This document shows, one piece after another, positions 1-22,785 of a DNA stretch of 62,000 nucleotides (position 1 is its first letter; each line of letters starts with the position of its first letter). The stretch is from Zygnema cylindricum (lineage: Eukaryota > Streptophyta > Zygnematophyceae > Zygnematales > Zygnemataceae). A program made the position numbers and the translations under genes. The notes below the pieces were generated by a model. It was not told where the DNA came from. It did no database searches and saw only the letters and a list, made by a program, of their open reading frames with translations. The stretch covers positions 139,822 through 201,821 of the forward strand of contig JBBHKE010003430.1 of assembly GCA_037447655.1 (NCBI GenBank), given 5' to 3'.

Positions 1-692
1 GGGAAGGGGAGGGGGGGGGGGTGCGGAGAGGGAGAGGGAGAGGGAGAGGGAGAGGAGAGAGATAGGGAGAAGGATAGAGAGAGGGACGTACATGATATGT
101 CAACTTGTCCGATGGAGTTTCCTTTAAAACCAAAATGTCGATAAGGTTCGCATCATTGCAACTAACAAAGAAAGAGTACAAAAAAAAAAAAAACCCAACA
201 AATTGACTAAAAATCAATTTAATGAAAGTGAAGCTCATTTCCCACATCTGTTAGAAATTGTACAAATTTGTGTATGACAGTATTTGAATCTATTCGATTG
301 TTAAAAAAAAATCAGCAACATTTAAATTTACATATCAAATTTAACTTCAAAGAAAGCAATATTTCCTAGATTTTAACACCATGAGTTGTTTACACATTAT
401 TCATTACATATTTGATCATTTTATTTATTTTTGTCGAATTTAGATCAAATTTAGGTGAAGTTTAGGTCAGGCTTAGGTCAGATTTATGTCAGAGATAGGT
501 CAAATCTAGGTGAAGGTTTGGTCAAATTACTCAAATTAAAGATAAAACAGGTCAAATTTAGGTCAAAGTACACAAATTAAACCTAATTCCGGTCAAAGTT
601 CAAAGTCAGGACCAATTCAGGTCAAACTGGGGTTGTTTTCTTTTCATGTTTAATATCAATTTAGCTAAAGGCACGTCATTTTTTTTCCTTAC
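1..692. other. SUVR intron / 3' flank, partial, low complexity
   Basis: This stretch lies downstream (minus strand) of the last visible SUVR exon. That exon ends in a GT donor at 692-691, so the rest of the SET and post-SET coding region is probably outside the window. A GA-rich purine tract occupies about 1-90. Most of 437-625 is a degenerate repeat of about 12 bp built on AGGTCAAATTT. No further exon with the expected cysteine-rich post-SET signature was seen here. Confidence 0.5.
437..625. repeat. Degenerate ~12-bp tandem repeat (AGGTCAAATTT-like)
   Basis: Many imperfect copies of a unit close to AGGTCAAATTT run head to tail, with variants such as AGGTCAGGCTT and AGGTGAAGTTT. The tract lies just beyond the last visible SUVR exon. 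No coding potential. Confidence 0.7.
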
Positions 693-10858
<10,166 letters not shown>

Positions 10859-11036
10859 AGATTGATGGAGAGGGAGGAGGACAAGAGAAGCAGAGAGAAA
10901 AAGTGGAAGAAACGGCAGGAATAGAGGACTTTTGAGAAAGAGAAAAAGAAAGAAAAGTCAGAGTGACAGGAAGAGCGAAAAGAATGGAAAAGAATTAGAC
11001 CACGTATGGCAATAGCACATTGTCACGTCACAAAGA

Positions 11037-11104
<68 letters not shown>

Positions 11105-11300
11105 GGAGAGTAAAAGTGGGAAAAGACGAAAGAACATCATGCGACAAACCAGGAGACATGGAGCCACGTAAACAAAAGCATTGGGGAACAACGTAATAGC
11201 ATGCAAAGAATTGTTGATAAAATAGAGTGGATTTCATCAACGCCTTTCTATTAGGGTATGGCCCCATGTACTCATAATTTAGCGAAATTAATTTGTTTGT
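10859..11300 (-). promoter_or_regulatory. SUVR 5' flank with GA tract
   Basis: Region upstream of the SUVR start. It is purine-rich on the plus strand, with a (GA)n run of about 29 units at 11039-11097. The position suggests 5' UTR or promoter, but no TATA box or initiator can be assigned. Confidence 0.35.
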
Positions 11301-12093
11301 TTAGCGCGGATCCGGCGGACCCGGATTTCAGGTGCCTCTATGTGATAACTCAAAAGTGTTACTTAACTTTGTGACGATTGTATACGTCGCAATGCCCGTG
11401 ACGGCTGTCAGCGTGTACAATCTGTCTTGTCGCACCGTATTTTTCGAAACTTTTTAAAGCGTCGCAAGACACATCGTATTTTTTGAAACGATTTGGTTTG
11501 TCGCATGTCATTGCGTGACATCGTAGACGTACAGCCTTGCAGCCGTGACAGTACAACATGCCTTTGCGTAAACCTCTCCTATCCGGCCGTTATGACTTCG
11601 CAGATTTTTCACCTTTTCGTGAAATGACACTGCACCATCGAGACCATAGTTCAAAAGTAGGTGAAAGTACGCCCATACAATATGCATATTGTACGCAAAA
11701 CATACAATATGACCATAGTTGTTCACGGCGTTTCGTGCGAACGATTTAATCGCGACGAATTATACGTAACAAACGCATTTAACCTTTTGAAAAAATCGTA
11801 AAAATCGTTAATGAATTTTCTTTCGTACAATTCCGTACATGTAAAAAAGAATGTATTTTACATATACCGCAGTTTGTAAGGTTTCCGTTAAATGACCGCA
11901 AATAAATTATATGTGTTTAAATATGTACAACACTCCATGCATGCATCAGAAACTGTTCATCGGAGGGTAACGAACGCCTCTTTAGCAAACTATGGGTAGA
12001 TTGTGTAGAGCCAAGTTCGGATGTAATCTGGCGCTACAATTTTGTCAAAGTCCGTTTGTGTGATAGGCAGCCATGGCCGCCTTCTCTTGCTAA
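11301..12093. other. Intergenic, no gene recognised
   Basis: No convincing coding region. A segment at about 11640-11720 (CATAGTTCAAAAGTAGGTG, CATACAATATG) matches the tandem repeat at 15.6-16.8 kb, so part of this stretch is repeat debris. Confidence 0.5.
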
Positions 12094-12837
12094 GGGTGAA
12101 GTTCCATTAGGCGGTCCCAATAAATGAACGGACAAGTCTATTGGCAGCGTTTACTGGACGTCCGCTCCATTGTGTCGGGCCAGTAACAAACCTTCGTCAA
12201 TTATGATTGGCGCCACTAGGTTAGAGTTCAGATTCTAGAAATCTTGAAAAAAAATCTACAAACGGAATATCTGTATAGAATTTTTGTACCACCGGAGGTA
12301 ATTAATGATTCGTATATAAAGTTTTCGGCTAGATTTTGATTTTGAAAATGGAAATCAAAAGTTCGAAATAGAATGGAAAAAAGACGCGACAAACTTTGAA
12401 GGTCGCGACAACTTTGAATGTCGGCGGATGTCAGACGGAGCGTGAGAGGATATTTTCACCTGACCTACATTCAACATGGTAGGAGGCACATGGCATGTAT
12501 GACGTGCATGCATGTGATCGCTTGTACAACGTAGATTTTTTTTTCCTTTCCACGTGTACCAATGGTAATGAATGGCAATCATCTAGTGGGGCCCAACTCT
12601 CCTCGCCGAGGAGAGTTGGGGCCCACTGGATGATGTGCTCGATTGCTTCGCTGATCTCAAAAAGTGAAGCATCCAACGGTCAAGAATTACGCCTACATCA
12701 TTGGAGCTTCCCGACAATTTCCAGTAACGATGTTTCGTCCGACAAAAGAAAATTTCGGTATGTCTCTGTACGGCACTGTACGAAAAAGTACAGCGTTCAG
12801 TAACCAACCCCACTTTTCGTCTAATGGAACTTCACCC
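12094..12837. mobile_element. Non-autonomous TIR element, GGGTGAAGTT family, copy 1 (744 bp)
   Basis: Termini are GGGTGAAGTTCCATTAG (left) and its exact reverse complement (right), flanked by a TAA target duplication (12091-12093 and 12838-12840). The middle (about 12578-12634) is a near-perfect hairpin (AACTCTCCTCG / CGAGGAGAGTT). Internal blocks are shared, in inverse order, with the copies at 17876 and 58956. There is no transposase. The 3-bp TNA target duplication and GGG-start fit PIF/Harbinger-type elements best; that assignment is inference. Confidence 0.88.
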
Positions 12838-12929
12838 TAACTCTAAAACAGTATACGCCTGCATAGAAATAAAGTACAGTACGGTCCATGTAGAAAAGAC
12901 ATTTTACATATTTAGCATTGCATGACATA

Positions 12930-12931
<2 letters not shown>

Positions 12932-12975
<44 letters not shown>
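12932..12975. repeat. AT dinucleotide microsatellite
   Basis: About 20 AT units. Confidence 0.95.
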
Positions 12976-12979
<4 letters not shown>

Positions 12980-13256
12980 TGCATTCACATTAATCCAAAA
13001 ACTGAAATACAACTTTTGCATCTATCTATACTCTACATCTTCTTACCTTACATTGAAGTCACTAATGTCTTCACCCGAATTCTTTTTCCGTTACACCCCC
13101 TTCCTGTTCTTCCCATGCTATTATGTCTCTTCAAAGCTGACACCCTTAGCCACATGAATTAAAAAAAAAAAACATATTCTCTCATTTATCTTTACTTTGG
13201 ATCATTTCCCCTACGTCAAAATCCACGCTGTCTTCATCCGAATCCTCTTCCCCTTC

Positions 13257-15117
13257 CTACCCTTCCTCTTCCTCCCATGCTATCATATCCTCTTCATAGC
13301 TAACATCCTTAGTCTTGTTTAACAGTCTGAGATTAGAGAAGACCCATACCAAACCATTAGCCCATTTAGCCGTTAGTCTATTTCTCTTCTTAGAGTGAAT
13401 ATGCTCATATTTTGACCAATTCCGCTCACATGAGCTCGTAGCCGAGCACTGTGCCAATTTCTGCAAAATAGGGGTGGAAGACCGAAACTCAAGCCACCAT
13501 TTCCACGTTGGCATCTTTTTTGCACACGGTATAGTAATGTCCCTTATATAAACTCCCTCATAACCTCTATATTTTGACAACTCAATGCGGGCATCTTCTT
13601 GCTCATTCACATTTGAAAGCATCCTCTCCAACATTGTCTGAAATCCTTCCCTAACTGTCGAGTTTGAACGCTGCCCATATGTGTGACTTTGAAACTCCGG
13701 ATTGAGTACAAAGCCGGCCGCGTAAATCGGACTTTGCGCCATCTTCCACCTCGCGACCCAAAATGTCTTCAACTCATCCAAAATCTCCATGCTCTCGTGA
13801 ATATTATCTCCTCCAGCGCTCGCTAAACTATCCAAAAACTGTCCAATCGCGTAAAAACCGTGGTAAACCTTCCCCGCATAAGAGCCACCTCTGTCGCAAT
13901 CCCTCATCAACCGCACCACAGGTTCTGAAATTGAAACAACCTCTGTCACTCTAACCCAAAACTCCGTGCTCAAAATGTAGCACCTAATTTTAGCCCCCTC
14001 TGTCTTGTACATGGGCTTGCCCACCCATTCCTTGAACTTGTCATCAAACATCAAGCGCTCTAGACTCTCTTTCACGTCTAATAACCTTTAGAGCATAATA
14101 AAATTTGTAGCGAACCTAGTCTCTCCAGGTTTCAGAAGCCGAAGAGGAGAAATATTATTGAACATGCCTACGCTCATGCTATGATTAGTGATGGATTTAA
14201 AAACTTCTTTTGCCTCTCGGAGAAGTTTAGAGATGAATGTCAACTTACTCCAAACTTCCAACATCAAGTCCAGTATATGTGCAACGCATGGCGTCCATGT
14301 GAAAGAAGGGTGTTTAGCCACGAGCAACGAGGTTGTACCCTTGTTTATTGGGGCAGAATTGGTAATAATCTGCACCACACTCTTCACCCCTTTTCGGCAC
14401 CGCAAGTACTCCCTTTTGTATCACCTTACAAATGTATTTGGCGTCCTTAATTTGCCCACTCGTATCTTCTGCCATCAAAAATATGTCACCTTTCGGGGTG
14501 ATAGCTAGAATATTTAGGAGAGATTTTTGGTCAACTGCTTTCTACCCGTGTGATGTGATCATGGCACCGGTGACATAAATAGTTTCCACATAACTTGTGA
14601 AATATTTGTTCACTTTCTCCTTGGTTTGTAATAGGAGACGATTCCTCGTTGCACTACGGATTCGTAACTTATAACATCCACCCATATCACCGGTCTTCTT
14701 CACTGCTGCCTTGAAATATGAGTCCTCTAAAAGTTTAAAAGGCAATCCGTTAGCGAAGAAAATCGTCGCCCATGCTAAATCTACCTATTTTTTGTTATGG
14801 TCGTTAAATGCATTTTTTATCATACTCTGCACAACTCTTACTTTGGTACGCGGAGAGAGTGGAAACTTGCTGGTGAGTACATCTAAGTAGGACATTACAC
14901 GTTTTTGAGAGGAATTTGCAGATTTTTGGTTTTCTAAAGCACCAAACTCCTCCTTCACCTCGTCTGAGCACATTATACAAGATGTAATCCTTCCACTCTT
15001 GACATTTCCAAGAAGATGATTTTTGATCTTGGTAGCCTGGGGGTTATATTCGAAGTTGTAATAAATAGAGACGCATAATCGGTTGGCAAAAAGAATCCCA
15101 CCGTCTGCAGTCTTCAC
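13257..15117 (-). pseudogene. hAT-type transposase pseudogene (BED, DUF659, C-terminal dimerisation domain)
   Basis: Minus-strand transposase of the hAT superfamily, read in segments. 15117-14785 holds BED zinc-finger-like sequence (KIKNHLLG, ITSCIMCSDEVKEE). 14745-14410 holds DUF659 motifs (DQKSLLNILAITPKGDIFL, then DTSGQIKDAKYI). 14405-14091 gives WTPCVAHILDLMLE and GETRFATNFIML. 14075-13257 holds the middle and C-terminal region, with CSATSSCERNWS and RLTAKWANGLVWV of the dimerisation domain. Lesions visible: an in-frame stop just before KAVDQKSLL, a frameshift near 14405, and a TAA at about 14088-14090 where the family has a charged residue after FIML. It ends with a natural stop after an acidic tail. 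Not functional, but a possible relative of the source for the hAT-like elements at 31-38 kb. Confidence 0.85.
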
Positions 15118-15590
15118 GTGCTCCCACTCCTCTCATCGATTTCTCGGCTTGGTGTTTTTTGTCGAAGTCTGGAAGAGAAAAAAGTAGAAAGCGCTTGGGA
15201 GGGAGGAGGATAGGTTACACGGAGGCGCGGTCCGTGCGGTTTCGGTTTCAACAGTCCATGGCGCCTTCTTTTAGAAAAATAACGAACAAGACGTTCGTAC
15301 AATTTTAAAACTTTAGGCGCGCAAATAGTGTGAAACCTAACGTCTATTTTTGAAAATTTCCGTACATTTTCAAAAAAATAACGTATATGTTCCGTGTAAT
15401 TTTTGTTCAGTTTAATGGACGAAAAATACCGATAACTGTGACCGTACATTTTCCGATAAACGTTGTACCTTTGACATGGATTCTCCGTTCAATTTACCGG
15501 ACAGAAAGTACATCGCGTTTTTTTCCGATTTATTCAAAAGTCACAAATTATACGTTTTAATAAGAAAAAAAGAAAAAATCGCGCGATTTG
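15118..15590. other. 5' remainder of the hAT locus, no gene recognised
   Basis: Upstream (minus strand) of the transposase remnant. Open frames exist but show no recognisable domain. The terminal inverted repeats of the hAT copy could not be identified. Confidence 0.4.
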
Positions 15591-16800
15591 AACAACTACG
15601 AATATGACCTTAACACCCATATTATATTGGTCACAAAATGAAAAAAAAAATAGTAACAAGGTTGAGTTGCACATCGATCGATAGAGAATTAACCGTCATG
15701 TCTAAATTTTGAAAAACATTTGGACAAAAAAGTATTTTTCTGTGAGTTTTGAGGTATTTTTTATTTAAACCGTCAAATTTGGACAATAGTACGGTTGCTG
15801 ATAAAAATAGCGATCTAAAAAGATCACATGAAAGCCCATAACACAACTTATGATAAGATTATCGTCATATTTGGATGATCGGACGGTTGCTGATCAAAGT
15901 AGCGATTTAATAATATCACATGAAAAGCCCTTAACACAACTTACGATAAAGGCGCCTACATAAGGCCTACAATAGAAACGCCTACTTTTGAACTATTATC
16001 GAGACCATAGTTCAAAACATAGTTCAAAATTAGGTGAAAGTGGGTCCATACAATATGCCTATTGTATGTAAAACATACAATATGACCTTAAGGCCCCTAT
16101 TGTATTGGTCGCAAAATGAAAAAAAATAGTAACAAGGTTGAGTTACACATCGATCGATAGATACTTAAATGTCATGTCTAAATTTTGAAAAACATCCGGA
16201 CAAACAAAAAAAATTATGTGAGTTTTGAGGTTTTTTTTATTTAAACCGTCAGATTTTGGACGATCGGACGGTCGCTGATCAAAGTAGCGATCTAAGAAGA
16301 TCACATGAAAAGCACATAGCACAACTCATCCTACGCCGTGTCAGTTCGCTAACAAAATTCATCTAGCGGCGTGCGCTGTAATATGATCATACTTCAGATT
16401 CGTACGTTCGTACAAAAGTGTGCACAAACACACACACATATAGTATACCTACTGTACGCGAGTTTTGTGCCAAGTTTTGTGCGCCTACCAAAGGCCTACC
16501 ATAAAAACGCCAACTTTTGAACTATGGTTCAAAAGAAGGTGAAAGTAGGCCCATACAATATGCCTATTAAATACAAAATATACAATATGACCTAAATACC
16601 CATATTGTATTCGGACCAATTAAAACATTCGGACCAACAAATTTTATTTACACCGCCGGATTCGGACGATCGGTTGGTCGCTGATCAAAGTAGTGATCTA
16701 AGAAGATCACATAAAAAGCCCATAATACAACTTACGATAAAGGCGCCGACCAAAGGCCTACCATAAAAACGCCTACTTTTGAACTATGATCGAGACCCAT
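15590..16800. repeat. Imperfect tandem repeat, ~0.5-kb unit, 2-3 copies
   Basis: Landmark motifs recur at spacings of about 480-505 bp. ATGACCTTAACACCCATATT begins near 15605, and a variant with AAGGCCCCTATTGT begins near 16080. A third copy lies near 16585. Other shared blocks are CAAAGTAGCGATCTAAGAAG and AAAACGCCTACTTTTGAACT. A partial unit is also at about 11640. No coding potential. Confidence 0.75.
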
Positions 16801-17875
16801 GCGAAAAAAAACCGTACAAGGTGCATGCGCACAAAAACGAACAACCCTACTTTTTTCAGGCGTCAAAATCTTTTGAAAACTTTTCACATGTGGGAATATG
16901 TTTTCCTATTTGTGTAAACATTTTTACTTTGCTTAGAACACATTTCCCATGTGGTTTATGATAAGTTTGAAGATGACGTGACAGTTGGTCGAAAAAACAC
17001 AAGATGACAATTTTTCCTACATCCTAAGTTCGAGAATAACGCAATTCTTTGTACGGTCGCAACTTCGGCAATACAACGTTGAGTTTGAAAGAAATACAAC
17101 ATAAAAAAACCCAAACCTAGCCACATGGGGTCGTACCCTTAGTTGAATCAACCAACAATCAATACATTGCCCACCACTATTAAAGTTTATACGTCTATGT
17201 TCCAGTTATATTCTTATTACTTTGATCCAATTTTTTTTATGTTCCATTCCGAATAGTTTCACCATAATAAAGAGTCTGTAAATGGTGACAGGTGCACTTT
17301 TCAAAGTAATAAAAGTCTACCGATAAAGTTTGCGCCAGTTGTCATGCAATGAGTTCAAACACCGTTGATGCAACTCAAACCGAACCAACTTTGACAGCCT
17401 GACAATTGAAAAGCTTGGATGAAAAATAATGAATTAATGAAACGAGCGTTTTTGTGTTTTCTACAATAAAGAAAAATGGTGGTGTTCTCGTGGTTTTCAG
17501 TGCTTTTGGAGTTTGGTTTTAGTACTTATGTTTTTTTTTTCTTACTTTCCATGTCTTACTCTTAGTGTTGCTTAACTTTTATGGTTTATGTTTGTAGTTT
17601 TAGGTTTTCTAACCGTAGCTTTTAATAGTATAGTACTATACTATAGTGAACAATTTTCCAAGTTTTGTACTTGGATGGTTAAACCATCTCGGTTTTTATA
17701 ATATAATCTTCTTTTAACTTGAAATTTGAAAACTATCATAATCTTGATGCTTTTAACACCGGACTCTAAATTAGCGCTGAAATCGGTTCCTACATATCGC
17801 CACGTATGCAAAGATGTACCTGGAATCGATTTTAAAGTTAGTTCAAAACGCATAATTACAATTTAGGATGGTCTT
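16801..17875. other. Intergenic, nothing recognised
   Basis: AT-rich sequence without a supported gene or repeat family. Confidence 0.4.
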
Positions 17876-18568
17876 CCATTAGAGGAAAAGTGAGCTTGTT
17901 CACTGGACGTCGTATGTTTTTGTACATATTCGTACCATTTTTTTTTCCGGACGAAACATGTTTACCAGATAGTTGATGCTCCAATGTTATGTGTGTAAGT
18001 CTTGACCATTGGATGTTGCATTTTTTCAGGTCCGCGAAGCAATCGCGCAAATCATCCTGTGTGAGGAATCTCTCCTCGAGAGGAGAGTTGTTTCACACTA
18101 GTCGTGAACCATTGGTACACGTGAAAAAATAAAAATAACCCACCTCAAACAAGGGATGAGAAACATACACGTCGTACAAGTCATGTGCCTTCCACCACGT
18201 TGGATGCAAGTCCACCAAAGGTATTCTCGCATGTTATTTTTTACAGCTATTGACCATCAAAGTTTGTTGCGCTTTTTTTCCATTCCGTTTCAAATTTTTT
18301 ATTTATTTAAAGCTTAAATTTGGTCATAAACATTTCGTACGAATCACTAATTACTTCCGTTGGTATAGATATTTAGTTCAGATTTTCAGTTTAAATAATA
18401 TTTTTAGGTTTGAAAAATATCAATACTAACCTCCATGGCACCAACCAAAATGAGCCAATGCAGGTGAGAGTTTGTCTACTGGCCTGGCATAATGTAAGAC
18501 CTTACCAGTAAACCTTGCCATAAGACTTGTCCGAACGTTTACAGGGACCGCCTACTGGAATAGGGGCC
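17876..18568. mobile_element. GGGTGAAGTT family, copy 2 (693 bp, decayed TIRs)
   Basis: Left end GGATGGTCTTCCATTAG and right end CTACTGGAATAGGGGCC are decayed forms of the family ends. They are flanked by TTA on both sides (17873-17875, 18569-18571). The internal order matches copy 58956: AAAAGTGAGCTTGTTCACTG, a central hairpin (CTCTCCTCGAGAGGAGAG, about 18066-18083), then CATTGGTACACGTGAAAA and CATGTGCCTTCC. Confidence 0.75.
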
Positions 18569-20979
18569 TTAGAGCGTGGTAATGCATCGCTAAACTTTAT
18601 AAGGTATAACTTAAATATAGTATAAAAATGTGTCACCTTCTAGTTCGTATCATCCACATATTTTATTGCAGCCTACGTCTGCTATACAAAGCTTATATGT
18701 GCTTACGTACTAGTTTGTCGGCATACATCAACGGATAAAGGTGGGACTCCATCAAGCAAAAAATGAGGTTGTTTATTTGAAAAAGTACCTTTACACACTT
18801 AGTTGTACTACTTTTATATTTTTTGACAACAATATATTTACTAGAGATTAGGCAAGATTCTTTAAATATTTGGCCGACAGTTTTGACAACCAATTTTGAG
18901 TTTTGAAGCAAACACTTCTACTATCCAGTGTCTGGACAAGCTTCTGGACTATCCCCAAGAGGATACCGAAGTGACCTTTTGTATAAATATGTCATCTTTG
19001 GCCACTCATAACTTACTACTCAATGGAGCAAATTGAATGATTCTTTTTGCGTCTGACTCAAGGGAGTCGAGCACTTACAACGGCGAGGTTGCTCATAACT
19101 CTTGCCTTACCGGGTGGTTGCTATTTGATATGAAAGTTTGAAGGGCAAATTCTATTTTAGCGGCTTCATATAAGCAGGATATTCTGTGGGCCAATGGAGG
19201 TCACAGAATTACACATATGAAGTATTATGTCGTTTTTGAGGCGAATGTGAACTTGAATGTTGCTCTGATTGTGAATGTTGCAGTAACTGTTAATTATAAT
19301 ATTATTATCAATGTTGATCTGAATGTGAGCATGATTGCTGATGTAGGTGGATGTGGATGTTGATGGAATGTTAATAGGTAAGTACATTATCCTTGTTAAC
19401 GAGACATAAACATGTTTTAAGCATACGTATTTTGTTTAAGTGTTATAATATTTTTTTATTATAATTAAATTTTGTTGTGTATTCTTTATTGTACGTGGTT
19501 AATGTTTTGCGGTGGAACTTGTAATGTAGTGTTTGTATTGTTATATAAACAATTTCATTAAAATAATGTACAACCATAAAAATTATTGATGTTGTGTATA
19601 AATTTAACTTGATTATTGATGCATTATGTTTGAACCTATCACTCGAGTTGTCTTGTGCTACCACATACTTATACCATTCATCCTCCCTTCGAGTTTGATA
19701 TCATATTTTGACATTTCATTCTCTCACACCACCCGTCCAACTTCTCTCCTACTTCCACCCTCCAACTTTCCCACCCCCCCCCTCATTTTTCCCCACCCTT
19801 TGCTTGTCCTCCCTCTTTTTTCCCTTCCTCTCTTGCCTCCTACTCGCCCTCTTATAATCTACCACCCTACCTCGTTCCAGTCCTCCACTTAACCCCCACC
19901 CTCTATCTTCCTATATATTTTGGTCGGCCCTCCCTCTGTTCATCCCAATTTGTCCGCACCCTGCCTCTTTCTCCACCTTTATAGTCCTCCCTCCTTCGCC
20001 CCCTCAATTTTTTTGTTTTCCCCTCCCTTCCTCCCTCCTCTCGCTCATTGTTTCCCTCCCTCCGTGCCTCTTTTTTTTCTTTATATCACTCCTTTCCTCC
20101 TTTGGCCCCTCGTATACCATTTTCTCTTTTACAAGGTAATCTCTCAAGTTGTAATGACGGTTTTCCTTGACTATCGTGATCAAAACCGCGTTAGCAAAAT
20201 ATTTTGGAAGTTTGGCTTAGGTCGTGGGTACCATTGCCTTTTCTTTTATTATTTATTATGTTTGTATTTTAGCCCAGGTTGTCTATAACGTTGAGGGAAG
20301 TCTACTACCATTTCACGATGACCTTCTCTCGGATCACGACACTTAAAATGAATTACTACTTTCTACATCTCTCATTACCAAGAACTACTTTAAACTACTC
20401 CAACACATACCATAACAAATAACAACCTTGGGTTTTAAAATCGCTTAAAAGCGTCACCTTATACAATATCATGTGGTTGTTTACGTTCATTTTTGGGGCC
20501 GAGGGCTGATACCTAGTTACAAGCAACACCAACTTTTTTGACTATTTATTTGACGATGAACAATTTACATCTGGTTTACTTATAGGTTTGGGTTTGTCTC
20601 ACTCATAAGCAATAAAGAGCCCTTCTCTTGTTTGCAATTAACATCCTAATTCGTAAGGAATTAAATTGCATTATTGCTTATAGCGAGGGGAGGTACCACT
20701 AAATTTTGTGCGAGATGCAGTCGTAGATGTTGACGCTGAAATGCGGTTCAAGCTTCTCATATGCCCTTTTACCACCCCTAACCTATAGGTATGTATGCCC
20801 TCAAGTTTTACTCATTTTTCCTCCACAGTGTTGGGAGGACCCCTTGGTAATTTGGATCTCAACGATCTGAATGTGATGTATGTTTCTTATTGTGTGACAT
20901 TGTACACATGCTGCTCGAGACGCGACCGATATGAAACAGTGTGATTTCACTCACCAAGATTCGATGGATTAGTTTCTTT
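18569..20979. other. Intergenic; fragments of repeats, no gene recognised
   Basis: A short piece at about 18735-18785 (GTGGGACTCCATCAAG, ATGAGGTTGTTTA) looks like a broken end of the GGGTGAAGTT family. A degenerate hexamer tract (GAATGT/TGAATG units) lies at 19207-19400. A pyrimidine-rich block at 19680-20100 gives Pro/Leu-rich frames without a domain. Confidence 0.45.
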
Positions 20980-21510
20980 TGTTGATGATGGAGATTTTCG
21001 GATCTTTGTTCACTCCTTCACGGTGTTCCTTCATAAGTGTGTGCAAAATCATTTTGAATGCAAAGGTTTGAGGATTTTTTCCACCGTGCCTCTTCGTTGC
21101 TTCCACTAACAACCTGTACGAGTTACCCTTCGTTGTTCTCAAGCCGCGGCCCTCTTTGGACGAAGCATGCTACGGATGACGGGCCCAAACTTCTTGGTCT
21201 ATCTCAAAGGGATTGGGTCCACATCCACTAACTTCACGTTTTTATACCTTGGTTTGTTAAGGTTGTGGATAGGCTTATGGTGTATGCTTTTTCTCGATGT
21301 GGGTTGCCGTCTGCAATAGTTAATAATGTAATTGCTAGTTTTAGTTACCATTGGTAGATACATGTCTTCGGTATCGTTGTCGTGTTTGTTTAATCTTTTA
21401 GACTTAGCCTATTTTTTCTCGACTCTTGCAGAAGGTATTTTTTTTTTAGTTTTTTTTCCCCCTTTGTACCTAGATGGTTTATCCACAGCAAGTTTTGAAA
21501 TAGCGTTTCC
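20980..21510 (+). mobile_element. 3' remnant of a non-LTR retroelement
   Basis: Collinear with the 3' end of the retrotransposon at 51.4-56.1 kb. Shared landmarks are GATTTTCGGATCTTTG-like sequence, CAAGCCGCGGCCCTC (against CAAGCCACGGCCCTC at about 55785), GGGATTGGGTCCACATCC (against GGGATCCAATCCATATCC at about 55857) and TTTGTTAAGGTTGTG. It ends near CCTTTGTACCTAGATGG, similar to the 3' tails at 30.6 and 60.8 kb. Frames are broken throughout. Confidence 0.6.
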
Positions 21511-22785
21511 TCAGTATTGTGAAAAGTACAGTAATTCTCGATCTTAAAACATATCTGAAAGTACGAAGTAACTGAAAATTTGTGGTATCATTCCCCCAAC
21601 CATCTACAAGGTTACTGTTATTTGTAAAAATCACGGTGTGGCTCAATTTAGTAATTTACTCCTCCGTCCACTTTATGGACTTCGGGTATCCACGTACACT
21701 TATTCTAGGGAAGTACAGTGCTGTACCGTAATGCACCGTACTGTACTGTTGCCTTATAGTCAACATTATTCGCCAAAAGTATACTGTTTATCACGGTATT
21801 CTGCACAACGTGACGTTCTTTGTAACCGAAACGCGGTGCTGCGAACTGCCATAGAAGAGTTATCATGTGAATGGTCAGTTTGTGGAGCGCCTCTGGCTAC
21901 GTGGACCTGCAGCAATTTGCGTCGTGTTTTTTGCCACGTGGAGGTACCACAAGCCACAGAGAAAACGGCCCTTAACCCTAAATGATACATGAGGGTCTGG
22001 GACTCGTCGTATGACCATCCAAACTTACAAAAGCTAGTAAAAGTACACATAGTACTGTACTTTAAGACATTCTGTTGTTCCTGTACCGTACATCCAGACG
22101 AGACGTTTTTTGAGTGCAATAATCAATACAGCTTTGGGAGTTTGAAGCACTCAGACAGCAGGAATTTGATACTACAGTAAAGCTTTTTATCTATTTTTTT
22201 TCTGGTTTGTATTTTACAGTGTTTCTTATTTTTATTTTTTTCACGTTTGGTGTAAAGATTCCTGGCCGAAAATGGCTGCTTCATCTTTTTCCCTTTCTAC
22301 ATCACCGTTGACTGTCCGAGCTGAAGGACTTTGCAGGTTTGTTTGTTTTTGTAACTGAATTTTGAATGTTCGATAGGTCAGCCATGAAACCTTAGAAAAG
22401 AAGAGAAAAAAATTAGGCAAAAATAGTAAAAAATTAGACAAAAATAATAAAAAATAATAAAAAATATAAAAACATAGAAAAAAAATGTTATATATGTCAA
22501 TATTTGATGCCTTTTTTTTGTCCTTTATTTTTTTTCTGTACTTGCTGTCAGAGGAACTGGTTCTTTGTCTTGTTAGTTATTGTAGAAATGGAACAGCACA
22601 AACGATATTTTTGACTTCACATGAACTTCTTGTAAAGTTCAATTCATCTGTTTCATCAGCTTTGTTAAGAAAAAAGGTCTTTGCAATATAATGATATAAT
22701 GATATTCTTTGTTGAAAAAAACTATCGTTTGAATTATAATATGAAGAATATAATATTCGTCGTACAATTACTCTATGATAGGGTA
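21511..22785. other. Intergenic, nothing recognised
   Basis: No supported gene. The block at about 21710-21750 is rich in overlapping GTACTGTAC-like palindromes, which also occur beside several TA-type MITEs elsewhere in the window. Confidence 0.4.

Noticed and set aside
19626-20288. Pro/Leu/Ser-rich open frames
   Set aside because: Pyrimidine-rich low complexity; no domain and no convincing splice sites.
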